This document shows, one piece after another, positions 6,665 through 16,283 of a stretch of 64,000 bases of DNA. Source of the DNA: Microterricola viridarii (GTDB taxonomy: Bacteria; Actinomycetota; Actinomycetes; Actinomycetales; Microbacteriaceae); contig NZ_CP014145.1 of NCBI RefSeq assembly GCF_001542775.1, positions 496,001 to 560,000 of the forward strand, written 5' to 3'. The notes beneath the pieces are model-generated. The model did no database searches. It was not told the origin of the DNA and saw only the letters and a program-made list of their open reading frames with translations. The stretch's first letter is position 1. The number at the start of each line of letters is the position of its first letter. The position numbers and the translations under genes were made by a program.

Positions 6665-8893
6665 GTGAACAAAACTGCCCTCGATCGGTCCGCAGATCCA
6701 ACCCGCCCCTCGTCTCGTGTGCCCCGCTGGCTGCGGGTCACGATCCCGGCGGTCCTGATACTCGTCTGGTTCGCCTTGTTCGGCATCGGAGGGGCGTCGT
6801 TCGGCTCCATCGGCGCCGTCGCGACGAACGACCAGGTGCAGTTCCTGCCGGCCAGCTCAGAGGCCACCCGGGTGCAGCAGATCCAGTCCGAGTTCCGGGG
6901 CAACGAGTCGATCCCCGCGATCGTGATCTTCCAGCGCGACGGCGGCCTCACGGATGCCGACCGCACGATCATCGCGGACGCGGCCACCGCGTTCCAGGCC
7001 ACGCCGGGCGTGATCGCCGACGGTGTCTCCCCGGCGATCCCCTCGGCGGACGGAGAGGCAGCCGAGGTGTTCGTCCAGATCGACGCCACCGCGGAAGTCA
7101 AGGATGTCGTCGGCGACCTGCGCGCTGAGCTGGCGGCGATCGACGTCGACGGACTCACCAGCTACCTTGCCGGCCCGGCCGGATTCACCGCAGATCTCTC
7201 TGGCGCGTTTGCCGGAATCGACGGCCTGCTGCTCGCCGTCGCCCTCTCGGCGGTCTTCCTGATCCTCGTCATCGTCTACCGCTCGCCGCTGCTGCCGCTG
7301 ATCATGCTGGGCTCCAGCATGGCCGCCCTCTGCGCGGCGGTCTTCGTCGTCGTGCAGCTGGCCGCCGCCGACATCCTGCTCATCAACGGCCAGACCCAGG
7401 GCATCCTCTTCATCCTCGTGATCGGTGCCGCCACCGACTACTCGCTGCTCTACATCGCGCGCTACCGCGAGGCACTGCACGTGCACGAGAGCAAGTGGAC
7501 AGCCACCTGGGCGGCGCTGCGCGGCTCGTGGGAGCCCATTCTCGCCGCGGGCGGCACGGTGATCGCCGCGCTGCTGTTGCTGCTGTTCAGCGAGCTGAAC
7601 TCCAACAAGATCCTCGGCCCCGTTGCCGCCATCGGCATCGTGTTCGCACTGCTGGCCTCGCTCACCCTGCTGCCCGCCCTGATGCTGTGGGCCGGGCGCA
7701 CGGCGTTCTGGCCGCGCCGGCCGAAGGTGGGCGAGGTGGGCCCGAGCGAGAAGAGTCTCACCGCGAAGGGGATCTGGCCGTCGCTGGCCCGGTTCATCCG
7801 CCGCCGCCCCCGCACCATCTGGATCACGTCCACCCTGCTTCTCGGCGTGATGGCACTCGGGCTGCTCGGGCTGAAGGCCGACGGTGTGGCGTCGAGTGAG
7901 TTCGTGCTGGGGGAGTCGCAGTCCCGTGACGGCCAGGCGCTCATCTCCGAACACTTCCCCGGTGGCTCCGGCACCCCGGCCGTGATCGTCGCCCCGGAGG
8001 GGGCGCTGCAGCCCGCCGCCGACGTGCTGCTGGCCACCGACGGGGTCGACTCCGTCAGCGTGCTCTCCGCCGACTCGCCGAGCGGCACCCTGCCGGTCAC
8101 CGCCGAGGGCATCCAGCCGGTCGGTGCGCCGGGCAGCGCCCCGGCCGAGCCCACCGTCATCAACGGCCAGGTGCTTCTGCAGGCGACCCTCAACTACGCC
8201 GGCGACTCGCTCCAGGCCGAGGCCCTCGTCACCGAGCTGCGCACCGAGCTGGCCTCGGTCGGCACCGCGGAGGACCCTGTGCTGGTCGGCGGCACGACCG
8301 CCGTCGCGCTGGACACGAACACGGCGGCCATCCACGACCGTAACCTGATCATCCCGCTCGTTCTGATCGTGATCATGCTGATCCTGATGGTGCTGCTGCG
8401 CTCGATCGTCGCGCCGCTGCTGCTCATCGGCAGCGTGGTGCTGTCGTTCGCCTCGGCCCTCGGCGTCTCCGCGCTCGTGTTCAACAACGTGTTCCACTTC
8501 GCCGGAGCCGACCCGGTGGTGCCACTGTTCGGCTTCGTGTTCCTGGTGGCCCTCGGCGTCGATTACAACATCTTCTTGATGACCAGGGTGCGCGAAGAGA
8601 CCAAGGTGCACGGCGCCAGGGAGGGCGTGCTGCGCGGACTCGTCCTGACCGGCGGCGTGATCACCTCGGCCGGCCTCGTGCTGGCTGCCACCTTCGCCGC
8701 GCTCGGTGTGCTGCCGATCCTGTTCCTGGCCCAGCTCGCCTTCATCGTCGCCTTCGGTGTTCTGCTGGACACATTCCTGGTGCGCTCCCTGCTGATCCCG
8801 GCGCTCAGCTACGACATCGGACGCGCCATCTGGTGGCCGTCGAAGTTGTCGCGGATGCCGGACTCGCCCCGCTTCACGGCCAGCGAGAAGTAG
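6665..8893 (+). CDS. MMPL/RND-superfamily membrane transporter
   Basis: Large inner-membrane exporter of the MMPL branch of the RND superfamily; relatives move lipids or drugs with proton motive force. The 742-residue protein has a first membrane helix at about 22-44, a large extracellular porter loop, a block of about five helices around 185-365 (with the conserved DYSLLYIARYRE), a second helix and loop, and a second block around 560-720 with DYNIFLMTRVREE. The two aspartate-tyrosine motifs are the proton-relay positions of the family. It starts with a leaderless GTG about 90 bp after rsrA; whether it belongs to the redox regulon is open. Substrate unknown. Confidence 0.88.
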   Translation: MNKTALDRSADPTRPSSRVPRWLRVTIPAVLILVWFALFGIGGASFGSIGAVATNDQVQFLPASSEATRVQQIQSEFRGNESIPAIVIFQRDGGLTDADRTIIADAATAFQATPGVIADGVSPAIPSADGEAAEVFVQIDATAEVKDVVGDLRAELAAIDVDGLTSYLAGPAGFTADLSGAFAGIDGLLLAVALSAVFLILVIVYRSPLLPLIMLGSSMAALCAAVFVVVQLAAADILLINGQTQGILFILVIGAATDYSLLYIARYREALHVHESKWTATWAALRGSWEPILAAGGTVIAALLLLLFSELNSNKILGPVAAIGIVFALLASLTLLPALMLWAGRTAFWPRRPKVGEVGPSEKSLTAKGIWPSLARFIRRRPRTIWITSTLLLGVMALGLLGLKADGVASSEFVLGESQSRDGQALISEHFPGGSGTPAVIVAPEGALQPAADVLLATDGVDSVSVLSADSPSGTLPVTAEGIQPVGAPGSAPAEPTVINGQVLLQATLNYAGDSLQAEALVTELRTELASVGTAEDPVLVGGTTAVALDTNTAAIHDRNLIIPLVLIVIMLILMVLLRSIVAPLLLIGSVVLSFASALGVSALVFNNVFHFAGADPVVPLFGFVFLVALGVDYNIFLMTRVREETKVHGAREGVLRGLVLTGGVITSAGLVLAATFAALGVLPILFLAQLAFIVAFGVLLDTFLVRSLLIPALSYDIGRAIWWPSKLSRMPDSPRFTASEK

Positions 8894-8912
8894 CTACCGG
8901 CCGAACCGCATC

Positions 8913-8981
8913 GAGCGGGGGCTTCTGCACAGTGGGCGCATCGCGCACTGTGTAGAAGGCACCGGGCAGAAGCCCCCGCTC
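8913..8981. terminator. Large compound hairpin between convergent genes
   Basis: A perfect 16-bp inverted repeat, GAGCGGGGGCTTCTGC (8913-8928) and its complement (8966-8981), encloses a second hairpin, CACAGTG (8928-8934) with CACTGTG (8946-8952), extended by CTTCT/AGAAG. The two stems share bases and cannot fully coexist. It ends both the MMPL gene and the convergent PGPGW gene. Confidence 0.75.
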
Positions 8982-9008
8982 GTTGTCGTTGGGGCCGGTG
9001 GTGTGCTG

Positions 9009-9368
9009 TTACTGGGGTGCGGGGGCGGCCGCGCGGGACGCGTCCCTCCGAGCCTTGGCGGCCTTCGCCGCGTCGAGCGCCTTCTTGGCGGCCGCGTTCG
9101 CCTTGCGGCTCACCTTCTGGGCGCCCTCGAACTCGGTCGCGAGGATGCCGAGGCCGCCGAGAGCGATCAGACTGCCTGGACCGGGGAGCGGCATCAGCAC
9201 GACGCCGAGGGCGACGGTGCCGCCGCCGACGACGCCGACACCCGTGCGGTACACCTTGTCGGCGGTCGGGTTCTTGCGGATGGCGGCACGCGTTCCGCGC
9301 GCGGCGCTGCTGGTCGCCCGCCCGACGGCGGCACCGGCGCGCTTCGCGTTGCTCTGCTGCTCACTCAT
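9009..9368 (-). CDS. PGPGW-type small membrane protein
   Basis: Short membrane protein resembling the actinobacterial family named for a PGPGW motif. The 119-residue protein has a basic N-terminus, a hydrophobic hairpin at about residues 45-78 with GVGVVGGGTVALGVVLMPLP and the turn PLPGPGSLIALGG, then ATEFEGA and a lysine/alanine-rich coiled tail. The last residue of the family motif (W) is S here. Function of the family is unknown. TAGGCT 6 nt before the ATG indicates leaderless transcription. Confidence 0.75.
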   Translation of the reverse strand: MSEQQSNAKRAGAAVGRATSSAARGTRAAIRKNPTADKVYRTGVGVVGGGTVALGVVLMPLPGPGSLIALGGLGILATEFEGAQKVSRKANAAAKKALDAAKAAKARRDASRAAAPAPQ

Positions 9369-9374
9369 GGCCCC

Positions 9375-9380
9375 AGCCTA
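9375..9380 (-). promoter_or_regulatory. -10 box TAGGCT, leaderless promoter of PGPGW gene
   Basis: On the - strand TAGGCT, six bases, then the ATG at 9368. No Shine-Dalgarno sequence. Confidence 0.5.
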
Positions 9381-9420
9381 GACGGCGCCCGCCGAGGGCA
9401 CGCTGTGCGGGAGCGGTGTT

Positions 9421-9455
9421 GGCTTCGGTCGCTGGCGCTCCCTCGAGCCAACGGG
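9421..9455 (+). repeat. Solitary fragment of the 93-bp repeat family
   Basis: About 35 bp match the second half of the unit arrayed at 40.1-41.0 kb (GGCTTCGGTCGCTGGCGCTC and the following CCAACGGG). It is the only piece seen in this gap, next to the kgd terminator. Confidence 0.6.
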
Positions 9456-9477
9456 GGAGGCGCGGGAGCGGGAACGC

Positions 9478-9517
9478 AGAAGGCCCGCCGCGACCTGGTG
9501 GTCGGGGCGGGCCTTCT
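9478..9517 (-). terminator. kgd terminator hairpin
   Basis: AGAAGGCCCGCC (9478-9489) pairs with GGCGGGCCTTCT (9506-9517); an inner CGACC/GGTCG stem (9491-9495, 9500-9504) extends it. It lies 18 bp past the kgd stop. Confidence 0.75.
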
Positions 9518-9534
9518 TGCAGTTGCTCCGTGTG

Positions 9535-12500
9535 TTAGTCGAGCGTCAGCGCGGTGCGCAGCAGCTCGGCCTGCTCGGCGGCGTGGCGCTTGGCCGAACC
9601 GGCGGCGGGCGACGCGGATGCCGGGCGCGACACGACGCCGACCGGGCGGTGGCCCAGCTTTGCCGTCTCGAGGCAGAAGAACGGCCAGGCGCCCTGGTTC
9701 TCCGGCTCGTCCTGCACCCAGTACAGCTCTGCGTTCGGGTACTCGCTGACGACGTCCTTCAACTCGGCGGCCGGGAGCGGGTAGAACTGCTCGAGGCGCA
9801 CCAGGGCGATCTCGGGGTTCGGGTTCTTCTCCAGCTCGCTGCGCAGGTCGTAGTAGATCTTGCCGGCCATGAACAGCACGCGCTTGACGGCCGCCTTGTC
9901 GGTGATGCGGACATCGTCGATCACCGGCTCGAACGCGCCGGTCGTGAAGTCGGAGACCGCACTGGAGGCACCGCGCAGGCGCAGCATCGCCTTCGGCGTG
10001 AAGACGACGAGCGGGCGGCGCGGGCGCTGGTACGCCTGGCGGCGCAGCAGGTGGAAGTACGACGCGGGCGTCGACGGGCGGGCCACGGTCATGTTGTTCT
10101 CAGCGCACAGCTGCAGGAAGCGCTCGATGCGGGCGGAGGAGTGGTCGGGTCCCTGGCCCTCGTAGCCGTGCGGCAGCAGCAGCACAACGCTCGAGCGCTG
10201 GCCCCACTTCTGCTCGGCCGAGGCGATGAACTCGTCGATGATGGTCTGCGCACCGTTGGCGAAGTCGCCGAACTGGGCCTCCCAGAGCACGAGGGCGTCC
10301 GCGCGCTCCACCGAGTAGCCGTACTCGAAGCCCATCGCCGCGTACTCGCTGAGCAGCGTGTCGTAGATCCAGAAGCGGGCCTGGCTCTCGCTCAGGTTCG
10401 CCAGCGGCAGCCACTCCTGGCCGTTCACCCGGTCGTGCAGCACGGCGTGGCGCTGAACGAAGGTGCCGCGGCGGGCATCCTGGCCGGCGAAGCGCACCGG
10501 GGTGCCCTCCAGCAGCAGCGAGCCGAGGGCGAGCAGCTCGCCGAAGCCCCAGTCGATGTTGCCGTTGCGGCTCATGTCGAGGCGCTTCTGCAGCAGCTGC
10601 TGCAGCTTGTTGTGCACGGTGAAACCGGCCGGCTTGTTGTTGAACGCGTCGCCAATCAGGTGAACCACGGCCTCGCTGACACCGGTGGTCTCCGGCACGC
10701 CGATCGCGTCGTCGCTGTCTGCGTCGCCGGTGCCCAGCGGGTTGATGACGGTCATCGAACCGGTCTGTGCCGCGTGGGTCTCCATGAAGGCGCGCTCGAG
10801 GCGGTCCTGGAAGTCGCGGTGCGACGCCTCGTACTCTTCCTCGGTGATGTCGCCACGGCCGACGAGGGCTTCGGTGTAGAGCTTGCGCACCGAGCGCTTG
10901 GCTTCGATCAGGTTGTACATCAGGGGCTGCGTCATCGAGGGGTCATCGCCCTCGTTGTGGCCGCGTCGGCGGTAGCAGATGAGGTCGATGACGACATCGC
11001 GCTTGAATTCCTGGCGGTACTCGAAGGCGAGCTCGGCCACGCGGACGACGGCCTCGGGGTCGTCGCCGTTCACGTGGAAGATCGGCGCCTGGATGGTCTT
11101 GGCGACATCCGTCGAGTAGACGGAGCTGCGGGCCTCACCGGGGGGAGTGGTGAAGCCGACCTGGTTGTTCACGACCACGTGGATGGTGCCGCCGGTGCGG
11201 TATGCACGCAGCTGCGACATCTGCAGGGTCTCGAGCACGACACCCTGGCCGGCCATAGCCGCGTCACCGTGGATGAGGATGGGCAGCGTCGAGAACGTGC
11301 CGATGGGCTTGCGGTCCTGCTTGGCGCGGACGATGCCCTCGAGCACGCCGTCGACGGCCTCGAGGTGGGAGGGGTTCGCAGCGAGGTAGACGGGGATCTG
11401 CGCGCCGGTGCTGCTGCGGAAGACGCCCTCGGTGCCGAGGTGGTACTTGACGTCGCCAGAGCCCTGCACGTTCTTGTTGCTGGCGGTGCCTTCGAACTCC
11501 TGGAACACCTGGCCGTAGGTCTTGCCTGCGATGTTGGTGAGCACGTTCAGGCGGCCGCGGTGGGCCATGCCGATCGCTGCCTCGTCCAGGCCGGCCTCGG
11601 CCGCGCCGGCGAGCACTGCGTCGAGCAGGGCGATGGTGGACTCGCCGCCCTCCAGGCTGAAGCGCTTCTGGCCGACGTACTTGGTCTGCAGGAAGGTCTC
11701 GAAGGCCTCGGCCTCGTTGAGCTTGCCGAGGATGCGCAGCTGCTCGTCGTGCGTGGGCTTCTCGTACTTGCGCTCCACCTTGGACTGCACCCAACGGCGC
11801 TGCTCAGGGTCCTGGATGTGCATGTACTCGATGCCAGTGGTGCGGCAGTAGGAGTCGCGCAGCACGCCGAGGATGTCGCGCAGCGGGGCGGAGCGACGCT
11901 CGCCGAAGCCGCCGGTGACGAACTCGCGGTCCAGGTCCCAGAAGGTGAGGCCGTGGGTGGCGATGTCGAGGTCGGGGTGTGAGCGCTGCACGTACTCGAG
12001 CGGGTCGATGTCGGCCATCAGATGGCCGCGCACGCGGAACGAGTTGATCAGCTCCTGCACGCGGGCCGTCTTGTCGACGGCGCTGGCCAGGTCGACGCTG
12101 ATGTCGGGCGCCCACTCGATCGGGGCGTACGGGATGCGCAGCGCGGAGAAGATGTCGGAGTAGAAGGTGCGCTTGCCGGTGAGCAGCTCGTGCACGATCT
12201 TCAGGAACTCGCCCGAGCCAGCACCCTGGATGACGCGGTGGTCGTAGGTGCTGGTGAGCGTGATGGTCTTGCCGATGGCGAGCCCGGCAAGCGTCTTCTC
12301 GCTGGAGCCCTGGAACTCGGCCGGGTACTCGAGCGCGCCGGCGCCGATGATGCAGCCAGCGCCCTTCATCAGGCGGGGCACGGAGTGCACGGTGCCGATG
12401 CCGCCCGGGTTGGTGAGCGAGATCGAGGCACCGCTGAAGTCATCGGCGGTGAGCTTGTTGCCGCGGGCGCGGCGGACGAGGTCCTCGTATGCGGCGAGGT

Positions 12501-13230
12501 ACTCGCTGAAGGTCATCGTGTCTGCACGCTTGATCGCGGGCACCAGCAGGGCGCGCGATCCATCGGGCTTGGGGATGTCGATGGCGATGCCGAGGCCAAC
12601 GTGGGCCGGCTTGACGACGGAGGGCTTGCCGTCGACCTCGCTGTAGTAGACGTTCTGGCTGGGGAACACCTTGAGCGCCTGGATCAGGGCCCAGCCGATC
12701 ATGTGGGTGAAGGAGATCTTGCCACCGCGGGCACGCTGCAGGTGGTTGTTGATGACGATGCGGTTGTCGATCATCAGCTTCGCCGGGATGGTGCGCACGC
12801 TGGTCGCGGTGGGCACGGTCAGGCTGGCGTCCATGTTGACGGCGAGCGTCTTGGCCATGCCGCGCAGCGGAACGACCTCGTCCGGGCGCTCAGCCTGCTC
12901 GCCGGCCACGATGGGCTGCGGCGTGGTGATGGGCGCGTCGGCGGGCACCGGCTCCGGCTTCGGCGCGACCGAGGTGGTCTTCGCCGCCGGCTGGCTGCCG
13001 ATGGTGGGGATCGGCGCGGTGATCGGTGCCGCGGTCGCGGCGGGGGCCGCTGGCGCTGCGGCATCCGGCGCCTGCGGGGTGTAGTTCTCGAAGACCGGCC
13101 ACCACGACTGGTCGACGGAGTTCTTGTCAACGAGGAATCTCTCGTACATTTCGTCGACGAGCCATTCATTGGCTCCAAATTCTTCCGACGTTGTTTCGTC
13201 GGAACCCGACCCGGTCAACTGGCTCGACAC
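9535..13230 (-). CDS. kgd: Multifunctional 2-oxoglutarate decarboxylase/dehydrogenase (Kgd/OdhA)
   Basis: Actinobacterial fusion of the E2 succinyltransferase core and the E1 thiamine-diphosphate decarboxylase of the 2-oxoglutarate dehydrogenase complex; it links the TCA cycle to E3 and, in relatives, is held off by a GarA/OdhI FHA protein. Order seen: N-terminal FGANEWLVDEMYERFL, an Ala/Pro-rich linker, the E2 catalytic domain (about residues 115-350) with STYDHRVIQG but no lipoyl domain, then E1 with GMAHRGRLNVLTNIAG, the cofactor region GDAAMAGQGVVLETLQM and VVVNNQVGFTT, and YQRPRRPLVVFTPK. The GTG at 13230 gives 1231 residues, the mycobacterial length; a longer frame reaching 13416 would overlap the guaB1 start and is rejected. 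Confidence 0.95.
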   Translation of the reverse strand: MSSQLTGSGSDETTSEEFGANEWLVDEMYERFLVDKNSVDQSWWPVFENYTPQAPDAAAPAAPAATAAPITAPIPTIGSQPAAKTTSVAPKPEPVPADAPITTPQPIVAGEQAERPDEVVPLRGMAKTLAVNMDASLTVPTATSVRTIPAKLMIDNRIVINNHLQRARGGKISFTHMIGWALIQALKVFPSQNVYYSEVDGKPSVVKPAHVGLGIAIDIPKPDGSRALLVPAIKRADTMTFSEYLAAYEDLVRRARGNKLTADDFSGASISLTNPGGIGTVHSVPRLMKGAGCIIGAGALEYPAEFQGSSEKTLAGLAIGKTITLTSTYDHRVIQGAGSGEFLKIVHELLTGKRTFYSDIFSALRIPYAPIEWAPDISVDLASAVDKTARVQELINSFRVRGHLMADIDPLEYVQRSHPDLDIATHGLTFWDLDREFVTGGFGERRSAPLRDILGVLRDSYCRTTGIEYMHIQDPEQRRWVQSKVERKYEKPTHDEQLRILGKLNEAEAFETFLQTKYVGQKRFSLEGGESTIALLDAVLAGAAEAGLDEAAIGMAHRGRLNVLTNIAGKTYGQVFQEFEGTASNKNVQGSGDVKYHLGTEGVFRSSTGAQIPVYLAANPSHLEAVDGVLEGIVRAKQDRKPIGTFSTLPILIHGDAAMAGQGVVLETLQMSQLRAYRTGGTIHVVVNNQVGFTTPPGEARSSVYSTDVAKTIQAPIFHVNGDDPEAVVRVAELAFEYRQEFKRDVVIDLICYRRRGHNEGDDPSMTQPLMYNLIEAKRSVRKLYTEALVGRGDITEEEYEASHRDFQDRLERAFMETHAAQTGSMTVINPLGTGDADSDDAIGVPETTGVSEAVVHLIGDAFNNKPAGFTVHNKLQQLLQKRLDMSRNGNIDWGFGELLALGSLLLEGTPVRFAGQDARRGTFVQRHAVLHDRVNGQEWLPLANLSESQARFWIYDTLLSEYAAMGFEYGYSVERADALVLWEAQFGDFANGAQTIIDEFIASAEQKWGQRSSVVLLLPHGYEGQGPDHSSARIERFLQLCAENNMTVARPSTPASYFHLLRRQAYQRPRRPLVVFTPKAMLRLRGASSAVSDFTTGAFEPVIDDVRITDKAAVKRVLFMAGKIYYDLRSELEKNPNPEIALVRLEQFYPLPAAELKDVVSEYPNAELYWVQDEPENQGAWPFFCLETAKLGHRPVGVVSRPASASPAAGSAKRHAAEQAELLRTALTLD

Positions 13231-13373
13231 AGCCGATCGCCCACTCTCTTCGTTGATCTTGGAACTGGGATGCGGCTGACGCTCGCGGGGAGCGCACGCC
13301 ACAGCTCTCAAGCCTAAACCCCTTTTTGTGGCGAGGGTGCGTGCGCACCTCGCGCGTCTGCCGTGTTCGGGGC

Positions 13374-13379
13374 TAGCGT
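13374..13379 (+). promoter_or_regulatory. -10 box TAGCGT, leaderless guaB1 promoter
   Basis: TAGCGT is followed by 7 nt and the ATG at 13387. Confidence 0.45.
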
Positions 13380-13386
13380 GGGCCTC

Positions 13387-14826
13387 ATGGAGTTCTACAG
13401 CACAGCGCCGCGCCACGATCTCACCTACTCGGACGTCTTCCTGGTGCCCAGTCGCTCAGCCGTCAGCAGCCGGCTCGACGTCTCCTTGGCGCCGAACGAC
13501 GGCACGGCGGCGACCATCCCTATCGTCGCCTCCAACATGAACTCCGTGACCGGCCCGCGACTGGCCGCGTCGTTGGCGCGGCGCGGCGGCCTCGGAGTGC
13601 TGCCGCAGGACACACCGCTGCAGCAGCTGGACGAGGCGATCCGCTGGGTCAAGGCGCAGTCCGTGCGGTTCGACACCCCCTTCTTCTTCGCCCCGGAAGC
13701 CACCGTCGCCGACGCCCTGCGGCAGGTGCCCGCCATCGCAGGCCACGGCATCGTCGTGCACGAGGACGGCGGCCGCTACCGCGGCTGCATCCAGGCGGCG
13801 CGGCTCGCGACGGCCCCGCCCGACGCGCGCCTCGGCGACCTGCTGCACGGGGAGCTCACCGCCCTGGACGCCGACGATGTCGACACGGCCAGGCGCGCCT
13901 TCGACCTGATGACCGCTGCCGAGCTGGAATTCGCCCCGGTGATGCACCACGGCGCCGTCGTCGGCACGCTCAGCCGCACCAGCGCGCTGCGCTCCACCCT
14001 CTACCAGCCCGCCGTTGACGCCGACGGGCGGCTCGTGGTCGCCGCGGCGCTCGGCGTGAACGGTGACGTCGCCGCCAAGGCGCAGGCGCTGGCCGCAGCC
14101 GGCGTGGACGTCCTCGTGCTGGACACCGCGCACGGGCACCAGGACGCCATGCTGCGCGCGCTGGCCGTGGTCAGCGACCTGGGCCTCGGGATCCCGCTGG
14201 TGGCCGGCAACGTGGTCACGGCGGATGCCGTCGGCGACCTCGTCTCGGCCGGGGCGAACATCATCAAGGTTGGCGTCGGCCCCGGCGCCATGTGCACCAC
14301 CCGCATGATGACGGCCGTCGGCCGTCCGCAGTTCTCTGCCGTGTTGGAGACGGCGGAGGCGGCAGCCGAGCTGGGCGCCCACGTCTGGGCGGACGGCGGC
14401 GTGCGCTACCCGCGGGATGTCGCGCTCGCCCTGGCGGCGGGTGCGGCATCCGTCATGATCGGCTCCTGGTTCGCCGGCACGGTCGAGGCACCGGGCCTGC
14501 TGGCAGAGGATTCCGCGGGCCGGCTGTACAAGGAGAGCTGGGGGATGGCATCCACGAAGGCCGTCAAGGAGCGTTTCGAGCGGCTCGACGCCTACGAGCT
14601 GGCGCGCAAGACGCTGTTCGCCGAGGGCATCTCCTCCTCGAAGATCTACCTGGACCCGCTGCGCCCCTCCATCGAGGATCTGCTCGACATGATCACCTCG
14701 GGGGTGCGCAGCTCGTTCAGCTACGCCGGCGCCCGCACGGTGGAGGAGTTCCAGCAGCGCGCGCGGGTCGGCATCCAGTCGGCGGCCGGTTACGAAGAGG
14801 GCAAGGCGCTCCCAGTGAGTTGGTAG
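13387..14826 (+). CDS. guaB1: GuaB1-type IMPDH-related protein (GMP reductase)
   Basis: Member of the IMP dehydrogenase/GMP reductase superfamily. The mycobacterial GuaB1 was shown to be a GMP reductase carrying a CBS module, returning GMP to IMP with NADPH; that activity is transferred here by family. The 479-residue protein has DLTYSDVFLVPSRS at the N-terminus, a CBS pair at about 95-215, then the barrel with GVDVLVLDTAHGH, the phosphate loop and catalytic Cys in VGVGPGAMCTTRMM, ADGGVRYPRDVALAL, and the flap region YKESWGMASTKAVKERF. The start is fixed by the leaderless -10 box. It is followed by two CNNM/CBS genes, as guaB1 is in mycobacteria. Confidence 0.9.
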   Translation: MEFYSTAPRHDLTYSDVFLVPSRSAVSSRLDVSLAPNDGTAATIPIVASNMNSVTGPRLAASLARRGGLGVLPQDTPLQQLDEAIRWVKAQSVRFDTPFFFAPEATVADALRQVPAIAGHGIVVHEDGGRYRGCIQAARLATAPPDARLGDLLHGELTALDADDVDTARRAFDLMTAAELEFAPVMHHGAVVGTLSRTSALRSTLYQPAVDADGRLVVAAALGVNGDVAAKAQALAAAGVDVLVLDTAHGHQDAMLRALAVVSDLGLGIPLVAGNVVTADAVGDLVSAGANIIKVGVGPGAMCTTRMMTAVGRPQFSAVLETAEAAAELGAHVWADGGVRYPRDVALALAAGAASVMIGSWFAGTVEAPGLLAEDSAGRLYKESWGMASTKAVKERFERLDAYELARKTLFAEGISSSKIYLDPLRPSIEDLLDMITSGVRSSFSYAGARTVEEFQQRARVGIQSAAGYEEGKALPVSW

Positions 14827-14922
14827 CTCGGCTCGCATATACTGGCAACACAATGGACGACCCTCCCCCTGCATCTTCGCCCAGCCATAAACCTTCGCCC
14901 GTGACCCGCGGGGGTGAATTCG

Positions 14923-16283
14923 ATGTCTGAGTGGATACTTCTCGGAATCGGACTCCTCCTCACCGTGGGAACGGGCCTCTTCGTCGCCAGCGAGTTCGCG
15001 CTGGTGAACCTCGACCGCGCCGACCTTGAGGCGCGGCGCGATCGGGGTGAGAGCAAGCTCGGCATGACCATTGCCGCGCTGAAGATCACCTCGACGCACC
15101 TCTCGAGTGCGCAGCTCGGCATCACGCTGACGACGCTGCTCACCGGTTACACCATGGAGCCGGCGTTCACCAGCCTGCTCACCGGGCCGCTCACCGCCTG
15201 GGGGTGCCGGTCGGGGTCGTCCCCGTGCTGGCCACCACCGTCGCGATCGTGCTGGCCACGCTGCTCTCCATGATTGTGGGAGAGCTGGTGCCGAAGAACT
15301 TCGCGCTGGCGTTGCCGCTGGCCACCGCGCGCTTCGTCATCCCCTTCCAGACCGTGTTCACCGCCGTGTTCAAGCCGGCCATTGTGTTGCTGAACGGCAG
15401 CGCGAACGGCATCCTGCGCTCCGTCGGCATCGAGCCGAAGGAGGAGCTGAGCGGTGCCCGCACCGCAGAGGAGCTCTCCTCCCTGGTGCGCCGATCCGCC
15501 AGCGCGGGCATGCTCGAGGCCGACACGGCCACGCTGCTGAACCGCACCCTGCGCTTCGCCGAGCACACGGCATCCGATGTGATGACCCCGCGCCCGCGCA
15601 TCGCCAGCATCTCGCGCACCGACTCCGCGCAGGCCGTGATCGAGCTCACCGCGCAGACCGGCTACTCCCGGTTCCCGGTCATCGACGAGAGCGTGGATGA
15701 CGTCGTCGGCGTCGTGCACGTCAAGCAGGCCATGGCCGTGCCTCGCTCCCGGCGCGGAGAGGTGCCCGTGTCTGCCCTGCAGTCCGACGCCCTGCGCGTG
15801 CCGGAGACCATGAAGCTCGACACCCTGTTGGGCGAGCTGCGCGGCCGCGGGTTCCAGATGGCGGTCGTCGTCGATGAGTATGGCGGAACCGCCGGCGTTG
15901 CGACGCTGGAGGACCTGGTCGAGGAGCTGGTCGGCGAGGTCGCCGACGAGCACGACCGTGCCAAGGCAGGCATCGTGCGCCAGATCGACTCGCTCACCTT
16001 CCCCGGCATGTTGCGCCCCGACGAGCTGCTCGAGCGCACCGGCATCAAGGTTCCCGAAGAGGGCCCGTTCGAGACCGTCGCCGGTTTCGTGATGAGCGAA
16101 CTCGGCCGGCTGCCCGTCGTGGGCGACACCGTCGCCATCGACAGCGGCGAGCTGCGCGTCGAGCGCCTCGACGGGCGCCGGATCGAGCGGATCCGGTTCA
16201 CGCCCAACGCCGATGGAACGCCGCCAAGTGGCAGCGCAGAGGCGGATGCCGCGGCATCCGCCCGTGGGGAGGGAAGCCGATGA
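14923..16283 (+). pseudogene. CNNM/CBS/CorC (hemolysin C-like) membrane protein, frameshifted
   Basis: First of two tandem CNNM-family proteins, linked in other bacteria to Mg2+/Co2+ efflux or homeostasis. Joined across the break it is about 453 residues: DUF21/CNNM membrane domain (about 1-190, starting MSEWILLGIGLLLTVGTGLF), a CBS pair (about 205-330) and a C-terminal CorC_HlyC domain (about 345-430). The frame is lost in a G run at 15200-15204, where one extra G restores LTAW-GVPVGVVPVLATT. Both halves are fully conserved, so an assembly error is likelier than decay. ATG at 14923 follows a G-rich Shine-Dalgarno-like stretch. It overlaps the next gene by four bases (ATGA). Confidence 0.85.

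Noticed and set aside
6857..8611. Long - strand open frame of 584 codons
   Set aside because: Antisense shadow of the MMPL gene, rich in His/Gln/Arg/Asp as expected from the complement of membrane-helix codons.
9517..11982. Long + strand open frame of 821 codons
   Set aside because: It lies antisense to kgd, whose protein sequence is conserved throughout; composition is Gly/Ala/Val/Leu-rich mirror translation of a high-GC gene.
13231..13386. Possible small gene between kgd and guaB1
   Set aside because: No conserved protein pattern or start signal; the stretch is most simply the divergent promoter region.
9535..13416. Longer form of Kgd starting at 13416
   Set aside because: The extra 62 residues are Arg-rich, unlike the family, and would overlap the guaB1 start; the GTG at 13230 gives the usual N-terminus and 1231 residues.
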